64,000 bases of DNA from Methylobacterium sp. BTF04 (lineage in GTDB: Bacteria; Pseudomonadota; Alphaproteobacteria; Rhizobiales; Beijerinckiaceae). Of the stretch, positions 35,890-44,556 are shown piece by piece. The notes below the pieces were generated by a model. That model searched no databases. It saw only the letters and a program-made list of their open reading frames with translations, and was not told the DNA's origin. Positions within the stretch are counted from its first letter, which is position 1. Every line of letters starts with the position of its first letter. The position numbers and the translations under genes are program-made. Where the stretch lies: positions 124,001-188,000 of the forward strand of contig NZ_JAAHTB010000001.1 of assembly GCF_010692745.1 (NCBI RefSeq), given 5' to 3'.

Positions 35890-36621
35890 TCAACCGGCGG
35901 AGCCGTCCTCTCCGAGATAATCCCGCCAGACCGCGTTGGGTCCCAGCGTCGCCAGGAAGGCGGCATGCCGGGCGGATTCGTCCGGCGTCAGGCGATGGCG
36001 CAGGGTGCGCGGACCGGCCGGGACACGCTCGGCCGCGAGGTCCGCCAGCGACGCAGGCACGCCGATCTCGGCGGCGGCGAGGCCGAGGCTGGTCTGCTTG
36101 CCGCCGAGCAGCTCGACATAGACTTCCGCCAGGATCTGCGCGTCGAGGAGCGCTCCGTGCTTGGTCCGCCGGCTGGTGTCGACGCCGTAACGCGCGCAGA
36201 GCGCGTCGAGGCTGTTGGCCGCACCGGTATGCTTGCGCCGGGCCATGTGCAGCGTGTCGACCACGTCGGCGAGGTCGATGGGAGGCGGGGCCGCCGCACC
36301 GAGACGGGCGAATTCCATATTGAGGAAGCCGACATCGAAGGGTGCGTTGTGGATCACCAGCGGGGAATCGCCACAGAACGCGAGAAACTCCGCGACGATG
36401 TCGGAGAACAGCGGCTTGTCGGCCAGCATGGCATCGGAGATCCCGTGCACCCCGAAGGCGCCCTGGGAGACGGGCCGGGTCGGATTGACGAGCTTGTGGA
36501 AGGACTTGCCGGTCTGGACGTGGTTGATCAGCTCGACGCAGCCGATCTCGATCAGACGGTCGCCGTTCTTGGCGTCGGTGCCGGTGGTCTCGGTGTCGAG
36601 AACGATCTCGCGCAGCAGCAT
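35890..36621 (-). CDS. dnaQ: DNA polymerase III epsilon subunit (proofreading exonuclease)
   Basis: 3'-5' exonuclease of the replicative polymerase, 243 residues. Exo I VLDTETTG, Exo II HNAPFDVGFLN, Exo III-epsilon HGALLDAQILAEVYVEL, and SLDALCARYGVD preceding it. ATG 36621 gives MLLREIVLDTETTG; the frame upstream runs into the next gene. Part of the dnaQ-coaE-aroE-maf group next to the origin in Alphaproteobacteria. Confidence 0.96.
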   Translation of the reverse strand: MLLREIVLDTETTGTDAKNGDRLIEIGCVELINHVQTGKSFHKLVNPTRPVSQGAFGVHGISDAMLADKPLFSDIVAEFLAFCGDSPLVIHNAPFDVGFLNMEFARLGAAAPPPIDLADVVDTLHMARRKHTGAANSLDALCARYGVDTSRRTKHGALLDAQILAEVYVELLGGKQTSLGLAAAEIGVPASLADLAAERVPAGPRTLRHRLTPDESARHAAFLATLGPNAVWRDYLGEDGSAG

Positions 36622-36679
36622 CGGCGGTCTCCCGTGGGGGTGTCGGCGGGTCCCCAGCATCGCCGGGGATGTGTCGGGT

Positions 36680-37288
36680 TCAAGGCCGCAGACGGGCGAC
36701 GAGCGCGGCGACCTCGGCCTGTGCGTGGGCGAAGCCGAGGCTGGTGTCGAGGACGAAGGTGGCGCGGGCGCGCTTGTCGGCATCGGGCATCTGCTTGGCC
36801 AGGATCGCCGCGAAGGCCGCCGCATCCAGGCCGGGCCGGGCGAGCACCCGGGCGCGCTGAACCTCCGCCGGCGCCGTGACGACGAGGACGGCATCGCAGG
36901 CCCGCTCGCCACCGGTCTCGAACAGGAGCGGAATGTCGAGGACGACGAGGGGGGCCTGTGCATGGGTCGCGAGGAAATCGCGGGCCGCCGCCTGCGCCAG
37001 GGGATGGACGATGGCCTCCAGGGCGGCGAGGCGTTCGGGATGTCCCAGCACCAGATCGCGCAGACGCGGCCGGTCCACCGCCCCGTCGGGGCCGAGACTG
37101 CCGGGAAACTCGTCGCCGATCGCCGTGGCGGCAGCACCTCCGGGCCCATAGAGCGCGTGGACGGCGGCATCTGCATCATGAACGGGGACGCCGCAGTCGC
37201 GAAACAGCGCGGCGGTGGCGGATTTGCCCATGCCGATCGAGCCGGTGAGACCGAGGACGAACGGCTTGTCTCGTGGGCGCGCGGTCAT
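36680..37288 (-). CDS. coaE: Dephospho-CoA kinase
   Basis: Final CoA synthesis step, ATP-dependent phosphorylation of the 3'-hydroxyl of ribose. 202 residues. P-loop [35 protein letters not shown] and [17 protein letters not shown] are standard. Its ATG 37288 overlaps the aroE stop by 4 bp, so the two are translationally coupled. Confidence 0.96.
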   Translation of the reverse strand: MTARPRDKPFVLGLTGSIGMGKSATAALFRDCGVPVHDADAAVHALYGPGGAAATAIGDEFPGSLGPDGAVDRPRLRDLVLGHPERLAALEAIVHPLAQAAARDFLATHAQAPLVVLDIPLLFETGGERACDAVLVVTAPAEVQRARVLARPGLDAAAFAAILAKQMPDADKRARATFVLDTSLGFAHAQAEVAALVARLRP

Positions 37289-38148
37289 TGCGGACCGAGA
37301 TCGGCGACGATGCGTGCCCGCAGGGCCGGGGTCACCGCGGGCTCCACCCCGAACCAGCGCGCGAAACCGGGGGCGGCCTGATGCAGCAGCATCCCGAGAC
37401 CGTCGACACCGACGAGACCGCGCGCCCGCGCGCTGGCGAGAAGCGGCGTCTCCAGCGGCGCGTAGACGATGTCGGCCACCACGGCCTCCGGCGGCAGGAT
37501 GCCGAGATCGATGGCGAGCGGCGGGTGGCCGACCATGCCGAGCGCGGTGGTGTTGACGAGGAGGCCGGCCTGGCTCAGCGCCACGGGCAGGTCCGACCAG
37601 TCGAGGGCCGCGATGCGGGCCGGATCGAGGGCGACCAGGGCTTCGGCCCGGTCGCGGGTGCGATTGGCGACAAAGATGCGGGAGAGCCCGCGCTCGATCA
37701 GTCCGACGACGATGGCGCGGGCCGCCCCGCCGGCACCGAGGACGAGGGCGGTGCCCCGGCCGCGTTCGGGCCAATCGGCGCCGAGGCTCTGGTCGAGATG
37801 CGCGATGAAGCCCGGCGCGTCGGTGTTGTCACCGCACAAGCGGCCCTCCGCATCGAAGAACACGGTGTTCACCGCCCCGATTTTCTGGGCGCGCGGGGTC
37901 AGGACCTCGACGAGCCGGAACGCCGCCTCCTTGTGCGGGATCGTGACGTTGCCGCCAGCGAACCCGTTCCGGCGCAGGCTCCGCAGGAAGTCCGGAAACG
38001 CCTCCGGGGCCACGTCGCGGCGGGTATAGGAGCCGTCGATACCGTATTCGGCGAGCCAGTGGCCGTGGATCAGGGGCGAGCGCGAATGCGCGATCGGGTG
38101 CCCGACGACGAAGGCCTGTGTCGCAGCGGCCCGGCTCACACCACGCAC
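37285..38148 (-). CDS. aroE: Shikimate dehydrogenase
   Basis: NADP-dependent reduction of 3-dehydroshikimate, 287 residues. Shikimate-site [18 protein letters not shown], catalytic K in [20 protein letters not shown]-binding [12 protein letters not shown] and NRTRDRA. Start is GTG 38148, with another in-frame GTG at 38139; it overlaps the end of the CDF gene. Same operon direction as coaE and dnaQ. Confidence 0.96.
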   Translation of the reverse strand: MRGVSRAAATQAFVVGHPIAHSRSPLIHGHWLAEYGIDGSYTRRDVAPEAFPDFLRSLRRNGFAGGNVTIPHKEAAFRLVEVLTPRAQKIGAVNTVFFDAEGRLCGDNTDAPGFIAHLDQSLGADWPERGRGTALVLGAGGAARAIVVGLIERGLSRIFVANRTRDRAEALVALDPARIAALDWSDLPVALSQAGLLVNTTALGMVGHPPLAIDLGILPPEAVVADIVYAPLETPLLASARARGLVGVDGLGMLLHQAAPGFARWFGVEPAVTPALRARIVADLGPQ

Positions 38149-39110
38149 TCCTGCGCCAGGGTGCAGGCGGGGCCGTCGGCCTCCTCGATCTGCAGGGTCG
38201 CGTGCGCGATCCCGAAGGTCTTGCGCAGATCCTGCGCGAGGGCGAGCAGGAAGGCGTTGCCGGGGTGGCCGCCCGGCATGACGAGATGGGCTGTGAGCGC
38301 GATCTCGGTGGTGCTCATCGGCCAGATGTGGAGATCGTGCAGGGTGGCGACACCGGGCCGGGCGCCGAGGAACGTCCGCACCGCCATGGGATCGATCCCC
38401 GGCGGCACCGCCGACAGGGCCATGGTCACGCTGTCGCGCAGCAGGCCCCAGGTCGCCCAGACGATGAGGCCGGCGATGACGAGGCTGACCACGGGGTCGA
38501 TCCAGCCGGCGCCGGTGAGCACGATGGCGAGGCCGGCCAACACCACCCCGAGGGAGACGGCGGCGTCGGCCATCATGTGCAGGTAGGCGCCGCGAATGTT
38601 GATGTCGCTGCCCTTGCCGGAGGCGAACAGCCAGGCGGTGATGCCGTTGATGACGATCCCGATGCCCGCCACCACCATCACGGTGACGCCGGCCACCGGC
38701 TCGGGGTTTGCGAGCCGGGTGATCGCTTCCCAGGCGATGGCGCCGGTGGCGACCAGCAGGAACACCGCGTTGAACAGGGCCGCGAGGATCGACGAGCCGC
38801 GCAGGCCGTAGGTGAAGCGCGCGCTCGGGGCGCGCTTCACCAGCACCGATGCGGTCCAGGCGACGAGGAGACCGAGGACGTCCGAGAGGTTGTGGCCGGC
38901 ATCGGCCACCAGCGCCATCGATTGCGAAGCGAAGCCGTAGCCGGCCTCGATGATCACGAACCCGGTGTTGAGCACGATGCCGATGGCGAAGGCCCTGCCG
39001 AACGAGGCCGGGGCGTGGACATGGCCCCCGCCGAGGCCATGAGCGTGCCCGTGATCGTGACTGTGTCCATGATCATGGTCGTCGTGAGCGTGATGGTCGT
39101 GTCCGGCCAT
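38136..39110 (-). CDS. Cation diffusion facilitator (Zn/Co exporter, ZitB-like)
   Basis: 324-residue inner-membrane metal/proton antiporter. A very His/Asp-rich N-terminus (first 30 residues) suggests metal binding. Six hydrophobic segments, with transport-site motifs ALVADAGHNLSDV in helix II and YLHMMADAAVSLG in helix V, and a C-terminal cytosolic domain (HDLHIWPMSTTEIALTAHL). It sits between maf and aroE, where relatives usually have none, so it appears inserted in the origin-side operon. Confidence 0.93.
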   Translation of the reverse strand: MAGHDHHAHDDHDHGHSHDHGHAHGLGGGHVHAPASFGRAFAIGIVLNTGFVIIEAGYGFASQSMALVADAGHNLSDVLGLLVAWTASVLVKRAPSARFTYGLRGSSILAALFNAVFLLVATGAIAWEAITRLANPEPVAGVTVMVVAGIGIVINGITAWLFASGKGSDINIRGAYLHMMADAAVSLGVVLAGLAIVLTGAGWIDPVVSLVIAGLIVWATWGLLRDSVTMALSAVPPGIDPMAVRTFLGARPGVATLHDLHIWPMSTTEIALTAHLVMPGGHPGNAFLLALAQDLRKTFGIAHATLQIEEADGPACTLAQECVV

Positions 39111-39223
39111 GCGGGTCTCCGTGATGCCCGATTCCTTTGGAGGCGAACCCGTTCCAGAACCGTCGGTCTTTGGTGTCGCGCCAACCTCTACCGGGAACCC
39201 GAATTCCCGTCTCGGGCCGCGCT

Positions 39224-39841
39224 CTAGAACGCGAGCAGCTGCCGGACCCGCAATCGGGCGAGCAGCGGGATCAGCGGGAGACCCAGGATGGTGCTGTGGT
39301 CGCCCGAAATCTGCGTGAAGAGATGGATGCCGAGGCCCTCGAGCCGATAGGCGCCGACGCTGCCGAGCACGTCGGCGCCCGCCAGAGCGACATAGGCCGC
39401 GATCGCCGCGTCATCGAGGGGTCGCAGGGTGAGATGCGCGGTCTCGACGAAGGTCTCGGGCACGCCGTCCGCGCCGATCAGCGCGACGGCGGAATGAAGG
39501 CGGTGGGTGCGTCCGGCGAGTTGCGCGAGATGGTGGCGCGCCGCTTCCGCATTCGCCGGTTTGTGAAACACCGTGCCGTCGCAATCGAGCACCTGATCGG
39601 CGCCGACGACGATCCGACCGGGTGCCCGGCCCGCCACCGCCTCGGCCTTGGCCCGCGCGAGGGCCAGGGCGAGCTCGGTTGGCGCGAGCCCACCGCACTC
39701 GGCCTCGAGCGCGCGCTCGTCCACATCGGGACTCTGGGTGTCCACCGGCAGGCCGGCGCTTTCCAGGAGTGCGCGTCGGGTCGGACTGGTGGAGGCGAGG
39801 AGCAGCGGCCGGGAGCCGAGCCAGAGAGCGGAGGGATCCAT
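39224..39841 (-). CDS. maf: Maf-family nucleotide pyrophosphatase
   Basis: 205 residues. House-cleaning NTP pyrophosphatase. Landmarks: LLLASTSPTRRALLESAGL, VVGADQVLDCDGTVFHKP and LEGLGIHLFTQISGDHSTILGLPL. It corresponds to the maf gene next to the origin-flanking kinase/pyrophosphorylase in Caulobacter-type gene order. Confidence 0.94.
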   Translation of the reverse strand: MDPSALWLGSRPLLLASTSPTRRALLESAGLPVDTQSPDVDERALEAECGGLAPTELALALARAKAEAVAGRAPGRIVVGADQVLDCDGTVFHKPANAEAARHHLAQLAGRTHRLHSAVALIGADGVPETFVETAHLTLRPLDDAAIAAYVALAGADVLGSVGAYRLEGLGIHLFTQISGDHSTILGLPLIPLLARLRVRQLLAF

Positions 39842-39901
39842 CGTTCCAGTGTCACGGATCGCAGCGGAACGACAAGGCGCGCTGGGCGGAGATCCCCTCC
39901 C

Positions 39902-40135
39902 CTACCGTCTCATGCTGCGGAAGCGGCAGGTGCGGCCGGTGTCGCGGTAGCCGGCCGGGCAACGGCGGACGCAGGCGCCGGCGGCGAATTTGAGAGGCGG
40001 CCGGCAAGCCTGTTTCACCTGATTGTCGCCGTACATGTAGGATTGCGCCGCTCCGGCGGAGGCGGTCGATGGCATGGCCATCGGCAGCGCCAGAGTGGCG
40101 AGAATCAGAGTCGCGCAGGCCAATCGCGGGGTCAT
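39902..40135 (-). CDS. Small secreted Cys-rich protein
   Basis: 77 residues. Signal peptide (1-28, cleavage after ASA) and a mature part with four Cys (QACRPPL, ACVRRCPAGYRDTGRTC), a spacing suggesting two disulfides. No named family recognised. ATG 40135 is chosen over an upstream codon at 40198. Confidence 0.6.
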   Translation of the reverse strand: MTPRLACATLILATLALPMAMPSTASAGAAQSYMYGDNQVKQACRPPLKFAAGACVRRCPAGYRDTGRTCRFRSMRR

Positions 40136-40215
40136 GAGTGCTCCGGTCGAGGGATCAACCGTCAACCCGCTCCACCGGCTTTGGTTCGGACTCGGCACGC
40201 GTAAAGACCGCTACG

Positions 40216-41046
40216 TCAGGTGGCGATGAACTTGAGCCGGTGCTCGCGATGCAGGTCGAGGATGGCGGCCGCCGTCTCCTCGATGGAGCGGCGGGTGACG
40301 TCGATGGTCGGCCACCGGTGCTTGGTGCACAGACGCCGGCACGCGGCGATCTCGTCGGCCACCGCCGATCGATCGACATAGAGCGAGGAATCGTCGGCCT
40401 TGAGGCTCAGCAGCCGGTTCTGTCGGATCTGGACGATGCGTTCGGGGCTCGCCAGCAACCCGACGATCAGGGGCTTTCGCGCGGCTTCGAGGGCCGGCGG
40501 CACCGGCATGCCCGGCACCAGGGGGAAATTCGCCGATTTCAGGCCGCGATTGGCGAGGTAGATCGCTGTCGGCGTCTTCGAGGTGCGGCTGACGCCGACC
40601 AGGATCACGTCGGCTTCGTTGATGTCGAGGGGCAGGTTGCCGTCGTCATGCGCCAGCGTGAAGTTCATCGCGTCGATGCGCTTGAAATACTCGGCGTTGA
40701 GCATGTGCTGCGCGCCGGGCCGGGCGGTGGAATCGGCGCCGAGATAGGATTGCAGCAATGCGTGAACCGGCTGCAGCACCGACAGGCAGGGTGAGCCCGT
40801 CTCGCGGCAGGCCGCCTCCAGCCGCTCGGTGAGATCGTGGCCAACCAGGGTATAGAGCACGAGGCCCGGAGCCGCCTCGATCTCGGAGATCACCCGCTCC
40901 AGCTGCGGCCCCGAGCGCACCAGCGGATAGACGTGCTCGATCGCCGAGACGCCCTCGTACTGGGCGGCGGCCGCTCGCCCGACATTGATCAGCGTCTCAC
41001 CGGTGGAATCCGAGACGAGATGGAGGTGGAAGTAGCTGCGGCTCAT
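40216..41046 (-). CDS. Kinase/pyrophosphorylase (PEP synthase / PPDK regulator)
   Basis: 276-residue DUF299/UPF0085 bifunctional ADP-dependent kinase and phosphate-dependent pyrophosphorylase that controls PEP synthase or pyruvate phosphate dikinase by Thr phosphorylation. Landmarks: [30 protein letters not shown] and the P-loop-like [18 protein letters not shown]. This is the gene found opposite hemE across the origin in Caulobacter and Rickettsia (RP001). ATG 41046 is chosen over an in-frame codon 18 residues upstream. Confidence 0.94.
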   Translation of the reverse strand: MSRSYFHLHLVSDSTGETLINVGRAAAAQYEGVSAIEHVYPLVRSGPQLERVISEIEAAPGLVLYTLVGHDLTERLEAACRETGSPCLSVLQPVHALLQSYLGADSTARPGAQHMLNAEYFKRIDAMNFTLAHDDGNLPLDINEADVILVGVSRTSKTPTAIYLANRGLKSANFPLVPGMPVPPALEAARKPLIVGLLASPERIVQIRQNRLLSLKADDSSLYVDRSAVADEIAACRRLCTKHRWPTIDVTRRSIEETAAAILDLHREHRLKFIAT

Positions 41047-41127
41047 CGAAGGGCGGTCTCCTTCGGGCGAGGAGACAAGGACCACGCGGGTCTTGTCCAC
41101 CGCGGCACGGTCAGGGGAGTCGATGAA

Positions 41128-41136
41128 TGTGGATAA
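41128..41136 (-). promoter_or_regulatory. Perfect DnaA box
   Basis: Minus-strand TTATCCACA, identical to the consensus 9-mer for the DnaA initiator, inside the origin candidate. Confidence 0.8.
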
Positions 41137-41324
41137 GCCGGCTCGCCATAGCGGTCCAGCGGCAGACCCCGCCGAGTTGTCGACTCTTGCGTCAACAGTC
41201 GATCGAACCGGCGTCGTTGAAACGCGGTTTTGGGAGAATCAGGGACCGAAGCGCGCATACCTCATGACCGGCAGCCGCAAGGCACTGTCGGTCATCGCCT
41301 ATCCCAGACATTGGACCCAATCCG

Positions 41325-41339
41325 TTAAAGCCCTCTTAA
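41325..41339. promoter_or_regulatory. CtrA binding motif TTAA-N7-TTAA
   Basis: TTAAAGCCCTCTTAA matches the full CtrA consensus with exact 7-base spacing. In Caulobacter such sites inside the origin let phosphorylated CtrA block initiation and also control hemE transcription. Confidence 0.75.
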
Positions 41340-41395
41340 CGCCGTGGCGACGGGGACGCCCTGTGGACAGCTTCGCGCTCCCATCATCCAGCCCT

Positions 41396-41438
41396 CTAAA
41401 AGAAAAAACAGAGTCCTAGATTCTCTCTTTCCTTTTAG
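41396..41438. repeat. AT-rich 43-bp imperfect palindrome
   Basis: Arms CTAAAAG (41396-41402) and CTTTTAG (41432-41438) flank a purine-rich then pyrimidine-rich centre containing GAGTC, CTAG and GATTC. It is the most AT-rich part of the origin candidate and a good guess for the DNA unwinding element. Confidence 0.65.
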
Positions 41439-41564
41439 AAGGCCGGCATGGGGATCGAAGCGGAGCGAGTGAACGACCAACAGGGCAAGACGGGTTTTCG
41501 GGGTGAGACATCCGTCCCATCGGTGCTACACACCGACAAACACAAAGCGGCTTCGGGAGATCGG

Positions 41565-42662
41565 ATGAGCCAGGGTGATGCAGCGGACCGGGTGGTCATG
41601 CGGGTGCTCGCGGGACAGGCGCAGAAGCGCCCCCCAGCCTGGATGATGCGCCAGGCCGGACGCTACCTGCCCGAGTACCGGGAAGTCCGGGCGAAGGCCG
41701 GCTCCTTCCTCGACCTCTGCTACAATCCCGACTTCGCCACCGAGGTGACACTGCAGCCGATCCGCCGCTTCGGTTTCGAGGCGTCGATTCTGTTCTCCGA
41801 CATCCTCGTGATCCCGGACGCCCTCGGCCAGAACGTGCGCTTCGTCGAAGGCGAGGGCCCGCGCCTCGATCCCCTCGCCGGTCGGCCCGAATTCGCGCGC
41901 CTGCGGGAAGCCGGTGATCCGGCGATCTTTTCGCATCTGGCGCCGGTCTTCGAGACGGTACGGCGCTTGCGGGCCGAACTGCCGAACGAGACCACGCTGC
42001 TCGGATTCTGCGGCGCGCCCTGGACAGTGGCGAGCTACATGATCGGCGGACGCGGCACCCCCGATCTCGCACCGTCGCGCGCCCTGGCGCGGCACGACAC
42101 AGCCCTGGTCACGGAGCTGATCGATCGGCTGGTCACGGTGCAGACCGAGTACCTCGTGCGGCAGCTCGAAGCCGGTGCCGATGCGGTGCAGATCTTCGAA
42201 TCCCATGCCGGCTCGCTGCCCGATGCTTGGGGCGCTGACGAAAACGTCCCCCCGGAGGAAGCCGGGCGCGATGCCCTCACCCGCTGGTCGCTCGACCCCA
42301 TCGCGCGGATGATCGCGGGAGTGCGGGCCCGCGTCCCGAATGCGAAGATCATCGTGTTCGCCCGCGGCTCCGGTCTCGACGGCCATGCCCGCGTGGTGCC
42401 GGAGACCGGGGCCGATGCGGTGGGCGTCGACTGGTCGGTGGATCTCGCAGCCCTGCGTGCCACGGTGCCGGCCACCACCGTGACCCAGGGCAACGTCCAT
42501 CCCGATACGCTGATCGCAGGCGGCGCGGCCCTCGACGCGGCGGTGGACGGCGTGCTGGCGGCCACCGAGGGCCTGCCGCATATCTTCAACCTCGGGCACG
42601 GCATCACGCCGCAGACGCCCATCGCCCATGTCGAACGGATGCTGGCGCGGCTGCGCGGTTGA
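41565..42662 (+). CDS. hemE: Uroporphyrinogen decarboxylase
   Basis: Decarboxylates uroporphyrinogen III to coproporphyrinogen III in heme synthesis. 365 residues. Signatures [50 protein letters not shown] and [15 protein letters not shown] 41565 has a GGGAGA ribosome binding site; an ATG at 41448 would add 39 unrelated residues. The gene leads away from the origin, and hemJ overlaps its stop. Confidence 0.97.
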   Translation: MSQGDAADRVVMRVLAGQAQKRPPAWMMRQAGRYLPEYREVRAKAGSFLDLCYNPDFATEVTLQPIRRFGFEASILFSDILVIPDALGQNVRFVEGEGPRLDPLAGRPEFARLREAGDPAIFSHLAPVFETVRRLRAELPNETTLLGFCGAPWTVASYMIGGRGTPDLAPSRALARHDTALVTELIDRLVTVQTEYLVRQLEAGADAVQIFESHAGSLPDAWGADENVPPEEAGRDALTRWSLDPIARMIAGVRARVPNAKIIVFARGSGLDGHARVVPETGADAVGVDWSVDLAALRATVPATTVTQGNVHPDTLIAGGAALDAAVDGVLAATEGLPHIFNLGHGITPQTPIAHVERMLARLRG

Positions 42663-43102
42663 TGGACCTCTACCTCTGGGTCAAGGCGCTCCACATCATC
42701 GCGGTCATCTCGTGGATGGCCGGGATGCTCTATCTGCCGCGCCTGTTCGTCTACCACGCCTCCCTCCTGCCCGGCCCCGAGACCCGGGCGCAGTCCGAGA
42801 CCTTCAAGGTGATGGAGCGTCGGCTCCTCAAGGCGATCATGAACCCGGCGCTGATCGCCACCTGGATCTTCGGCCTGATCCTGGCCTGGCAGAGCGGCTA
42901 CTACGCCGCCGGCTGGCTCCAGGCGAAGTTTCTGCTCGTGCTCGCCATGACGGGGATCCACGGCTGGCTCGGCCGCATGGTCAAGGATTTCGCCGCCGAT
43001 CGGAATACCCGCGGACACAAGTTCTACCGGGTGCTCAACGAAGGCCCGACGCTCCTGATGGTCGTCGTCGTGATCCTCGTGGTGGTGAAGCCGGGGACGT
43101 AA
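42662..43102 (+). CDS. hemJ: Protoporphyrinogen oxidase HemJ
   Basis: 146-residue, four-helix membrane heme protein that oxidises protoporphyrinogen IX in bacteria lacking HemG/HemY. Landmarks: LWVKALHIIAVISWMAGMLYLPRLFVYH with the conserved His residues, VMERRLLKAIMNPAL and HKFYRVLNEGPTLLM with the RxxNE-type motif. Starts at ATG 42662 in a TGATG overlap with hemE, so the two are coupled. The usual downstream rho gene is not here. Confidence 0.94.
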   Translation: MDLYLWVKALHIIAVISWMAGMLYLPRLFVYHASLLPGPETRAQSETFKVMERRLLKAIMNPALIATWIFGLILAWQSGYYAAGWLQAKFLLVLAMTGIHGWLGRMVKDFAADRNTRGHKFYRVLNEGPTLLMVVVVILVVVKPGT

Positions 43103-43111
43103 CCCGATCCT

Positions 43112-43127
43112 GTGATCCGTGGATCAC
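43112..43127. repeat. Near-perfect 16-bp inverted repeat after hemJ
   Basis: GTGATCCGTGGATCAC is symmetric except at its two central bases. It could form a short hairpin (GTGATC stem, CGTG loop) or be a protein site. It lies 10 bp after the hemJ stop and is flanked by other GATCC words. Confidence 0.4.
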
Positions 43128-43214
43128 GCGACGGATCCGGCTGGCGGAACCGATGCGCGCATGGCGCGTGATATCGGCTTAGATCCCTGCCGAATCGCCT
43201 CTCAGGAAGTCCCC

Positions 43215-43565
43215 ATGCCGCCGATCCGCACCGCATTCCTGGCCGTGGTGTTTGCCAGCGGCCTTGCCGGCACGGCCGAGGCGGCGAGCTTCCCGTGCGA
43301 CAAGGCCGAGGCGGCCGACGAGAAGGCGATTTGCAGCCATCTGGCGCTCAACGATCTCGACGTGGAGATGGCGACACGCTTCGAGATCCTGCGCGGGATG
43401 CTGCCCATGGGCGGCAACGCCAAGCTGCGCGACGACCAGGAAGCCTGGCTCAAGGAACGCCGGACCTGCGCGGCCGATGTCGTCTGTCTCAAGCAGGCTT
43501 ATGAGGGCCGCCTGACGACCCTGCGGGCTGTCTTCTCGGAATTCGCCAAGCAGGGGCCGCTGTAG
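43215..43565 (+). CDS. Secreted LprI/DUF1311-like protein
   Basis: 116 residues with a signal peptide (1-24, cleavage after AEA) and four Cys. The motif SFPCDKAEAADEKAICSHLALNDLD, then a helical KLRDDQEAWLKERRTCAADVVCL and YEGRLTTLR, matches the lysozyme-inhibitor LprI N-terminal/DUF1311 family. Periplasmic. Target binding is not shown. Stop lies 7 bp from the convergent hisG stop. Confidence 0.8.
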   Translation: MPPIRTAFLAVVFASGLAGTAEAASFPCDKAEAADEKAICSHLALNDLDVEMATRFEILRGMLPMGGNAKLRDDQEAWLKERRTCAADVVCLKQAYEGRLTTLRAVFSEFAKQGPL

Positions 43566-43572
43566 CCGGTCC

Positions 43573-44556
43573 TCAGGGCAACCGCGCCAAAAGCCGATCC
43601 ATCAGCGGGTTGTCGGGCGTGAAAGCGTAGTCGATGCGCCGCACGCTGACGGAGCCGGCCCCGGCCTTCACCAGGGCATCGGCGAGATCGAACACCGCAT
43701 CGACGGGGCAATGCAGCACCATCTCCCCGCCACGGCCCTCCGGGGCGCCGTAGGGCAATGCCGCATCGTGCAAAGCGGAGATGCCCGCCAGATCGATGTC
43801 GCCGTCATCGGGCATCGCCGCCCGGATCTCGCGGGTGGTGCGGGCGCGCTCCTCGGCCTGGATGCGACCCAGCACGGCCCGCAGGGCATTGCGTTGGCTC
43901 GTCCCCCAGGGCGCGTTGAGCGAGGCGACGAGGTTGGCCTCCGAGCGCAGGATGATCCCGTCGTCGAGGATTTTCAGGGCGTTGGCGGCCAGGGTCGCCC
44001 CCGTGGTGGTGATGTCGACGATGATCTCGGCCGAGCCCGCCGCCGGCGCGCCCTCGGTGGCGCCCAGGCTCTCGACGATCCGGTAATCGGCGACCCCGTG
44101 CTCGGCGAAGAACCGGCGGGTGAGGTTGATGTATTTCGTGGCGATGCGCAGGCGCTTGCCGTGCCGCACCCGCATCTCGGCGGCGACCTCGTCGAGGTCG
44201 CTCATGGCCCGGACGTCGATCCAGGCCTGGGGCACCGCCACCACCACGGTGGCCTGACCGAACCCGAGCGGCGTCAGCAATTCCACCTGACCACGGGCGT
44301 CGGGCAGCGACTCGCGGATCAGGTCCTCGCCGGTGATGCCGAGATGGGCGACGCCGCTCGCGAGCTGAGCCGCGATCTCGGAGGCCGAGAGATAGCGCAC
44401 CTCGACCCCGGGCACGCCGACGAGCTTTCCGCGATAGTCGCGGGCGCCGGTGTTCTGCGCGAGCTTGAGCCCGGCGCGGGCGAAGAAGGCGGCGGCGTTC
44501 TCCTGCAGACGGCCCTTGGAGGGGACCGCGAGGACGAGGGATTCCGACTCAGCCAC
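43573..44556 (-). CDS. hisG: ATP phosphoribosyltransferase catalytic subunit
   Basis: First step of histidine synthesis. 327 residues; PSKGRLQENAAAFF at the N-terminus, GITGEDLI, and PRPP loop IIVDITTTGATLAANAL. It is longer than the usual short form (about 210-230) yet is paired with hisZ. The extra about 100 C-terminal residues (from RTTREIRAAMPDDGD to the end) include LHCPVDAVFDLADALVKAG. The start overlaps hisZ by 8 bp, so they are coupled. Confidence 0.95.
   Translation of the reverse strand: MAESESLVLAVPSKGRLQENAAAFFARAGLKLAQNTGARDYRGKLVGVPGVEVRYLSASEIAAQLASGVAHLGITGEDLIRESLPDARGQVELLTPLGFGQATVVVAVPQAWIDVRAMSDLDEVAAEMRVRHGKRLRIATKYINLTRRFFAEHGVADYRIVESLGATEGAPAAGSAEIIVDITTTGATLAANALKILDDGIILRSEANLVASLNAPWGTSQRNALRAVLGRIQAEERARTTREIRAAMPDDGDIDLAGISALHDAALPYGAPEGRGGEMVLHCPVDAVFDLADALVKAGAGSVSVRRIDYAFTPDNPLMDRLLARLP

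Larger units (their letters stand above)
41047..41564. other. Probable chromosomal replication origin (oriC)
   Basis: 518-bp gene-free region between divergent kinase/pyrophosphorylase and hemE, the place of the origin in Caulobacter and Rickettsia. It contains a perfect DnaA box (TTATCCACA on the minus strand, 41128-41136), weaker ones (TTGTCCACC at 41093-41101; CTGTCCACA on the minus strand, 41362-41370), a perfect CtrA motif, five GANTC methylation sites (41117, 41182, 41236, 41411, 41419), and an AT-rich imperfect palindrome (41396-41438) that could be the unwinding element. Transcription leaves the region on both sides. Confidence 0.8.

Noticed and set aside
41448..41564. Upstream in-frame ATG for hemE giving 39 extra residues
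   Set aside because: The added residues do not resemble HemE and fall in the origin candidate; ATG 41565 has a ribosome binding site and the family N-terminus.
43112..43127. Rho-independent terminator after hemJ
   Set aside because: The stem is only 6 bp with a 4-base loop and no T run, too weak to call.
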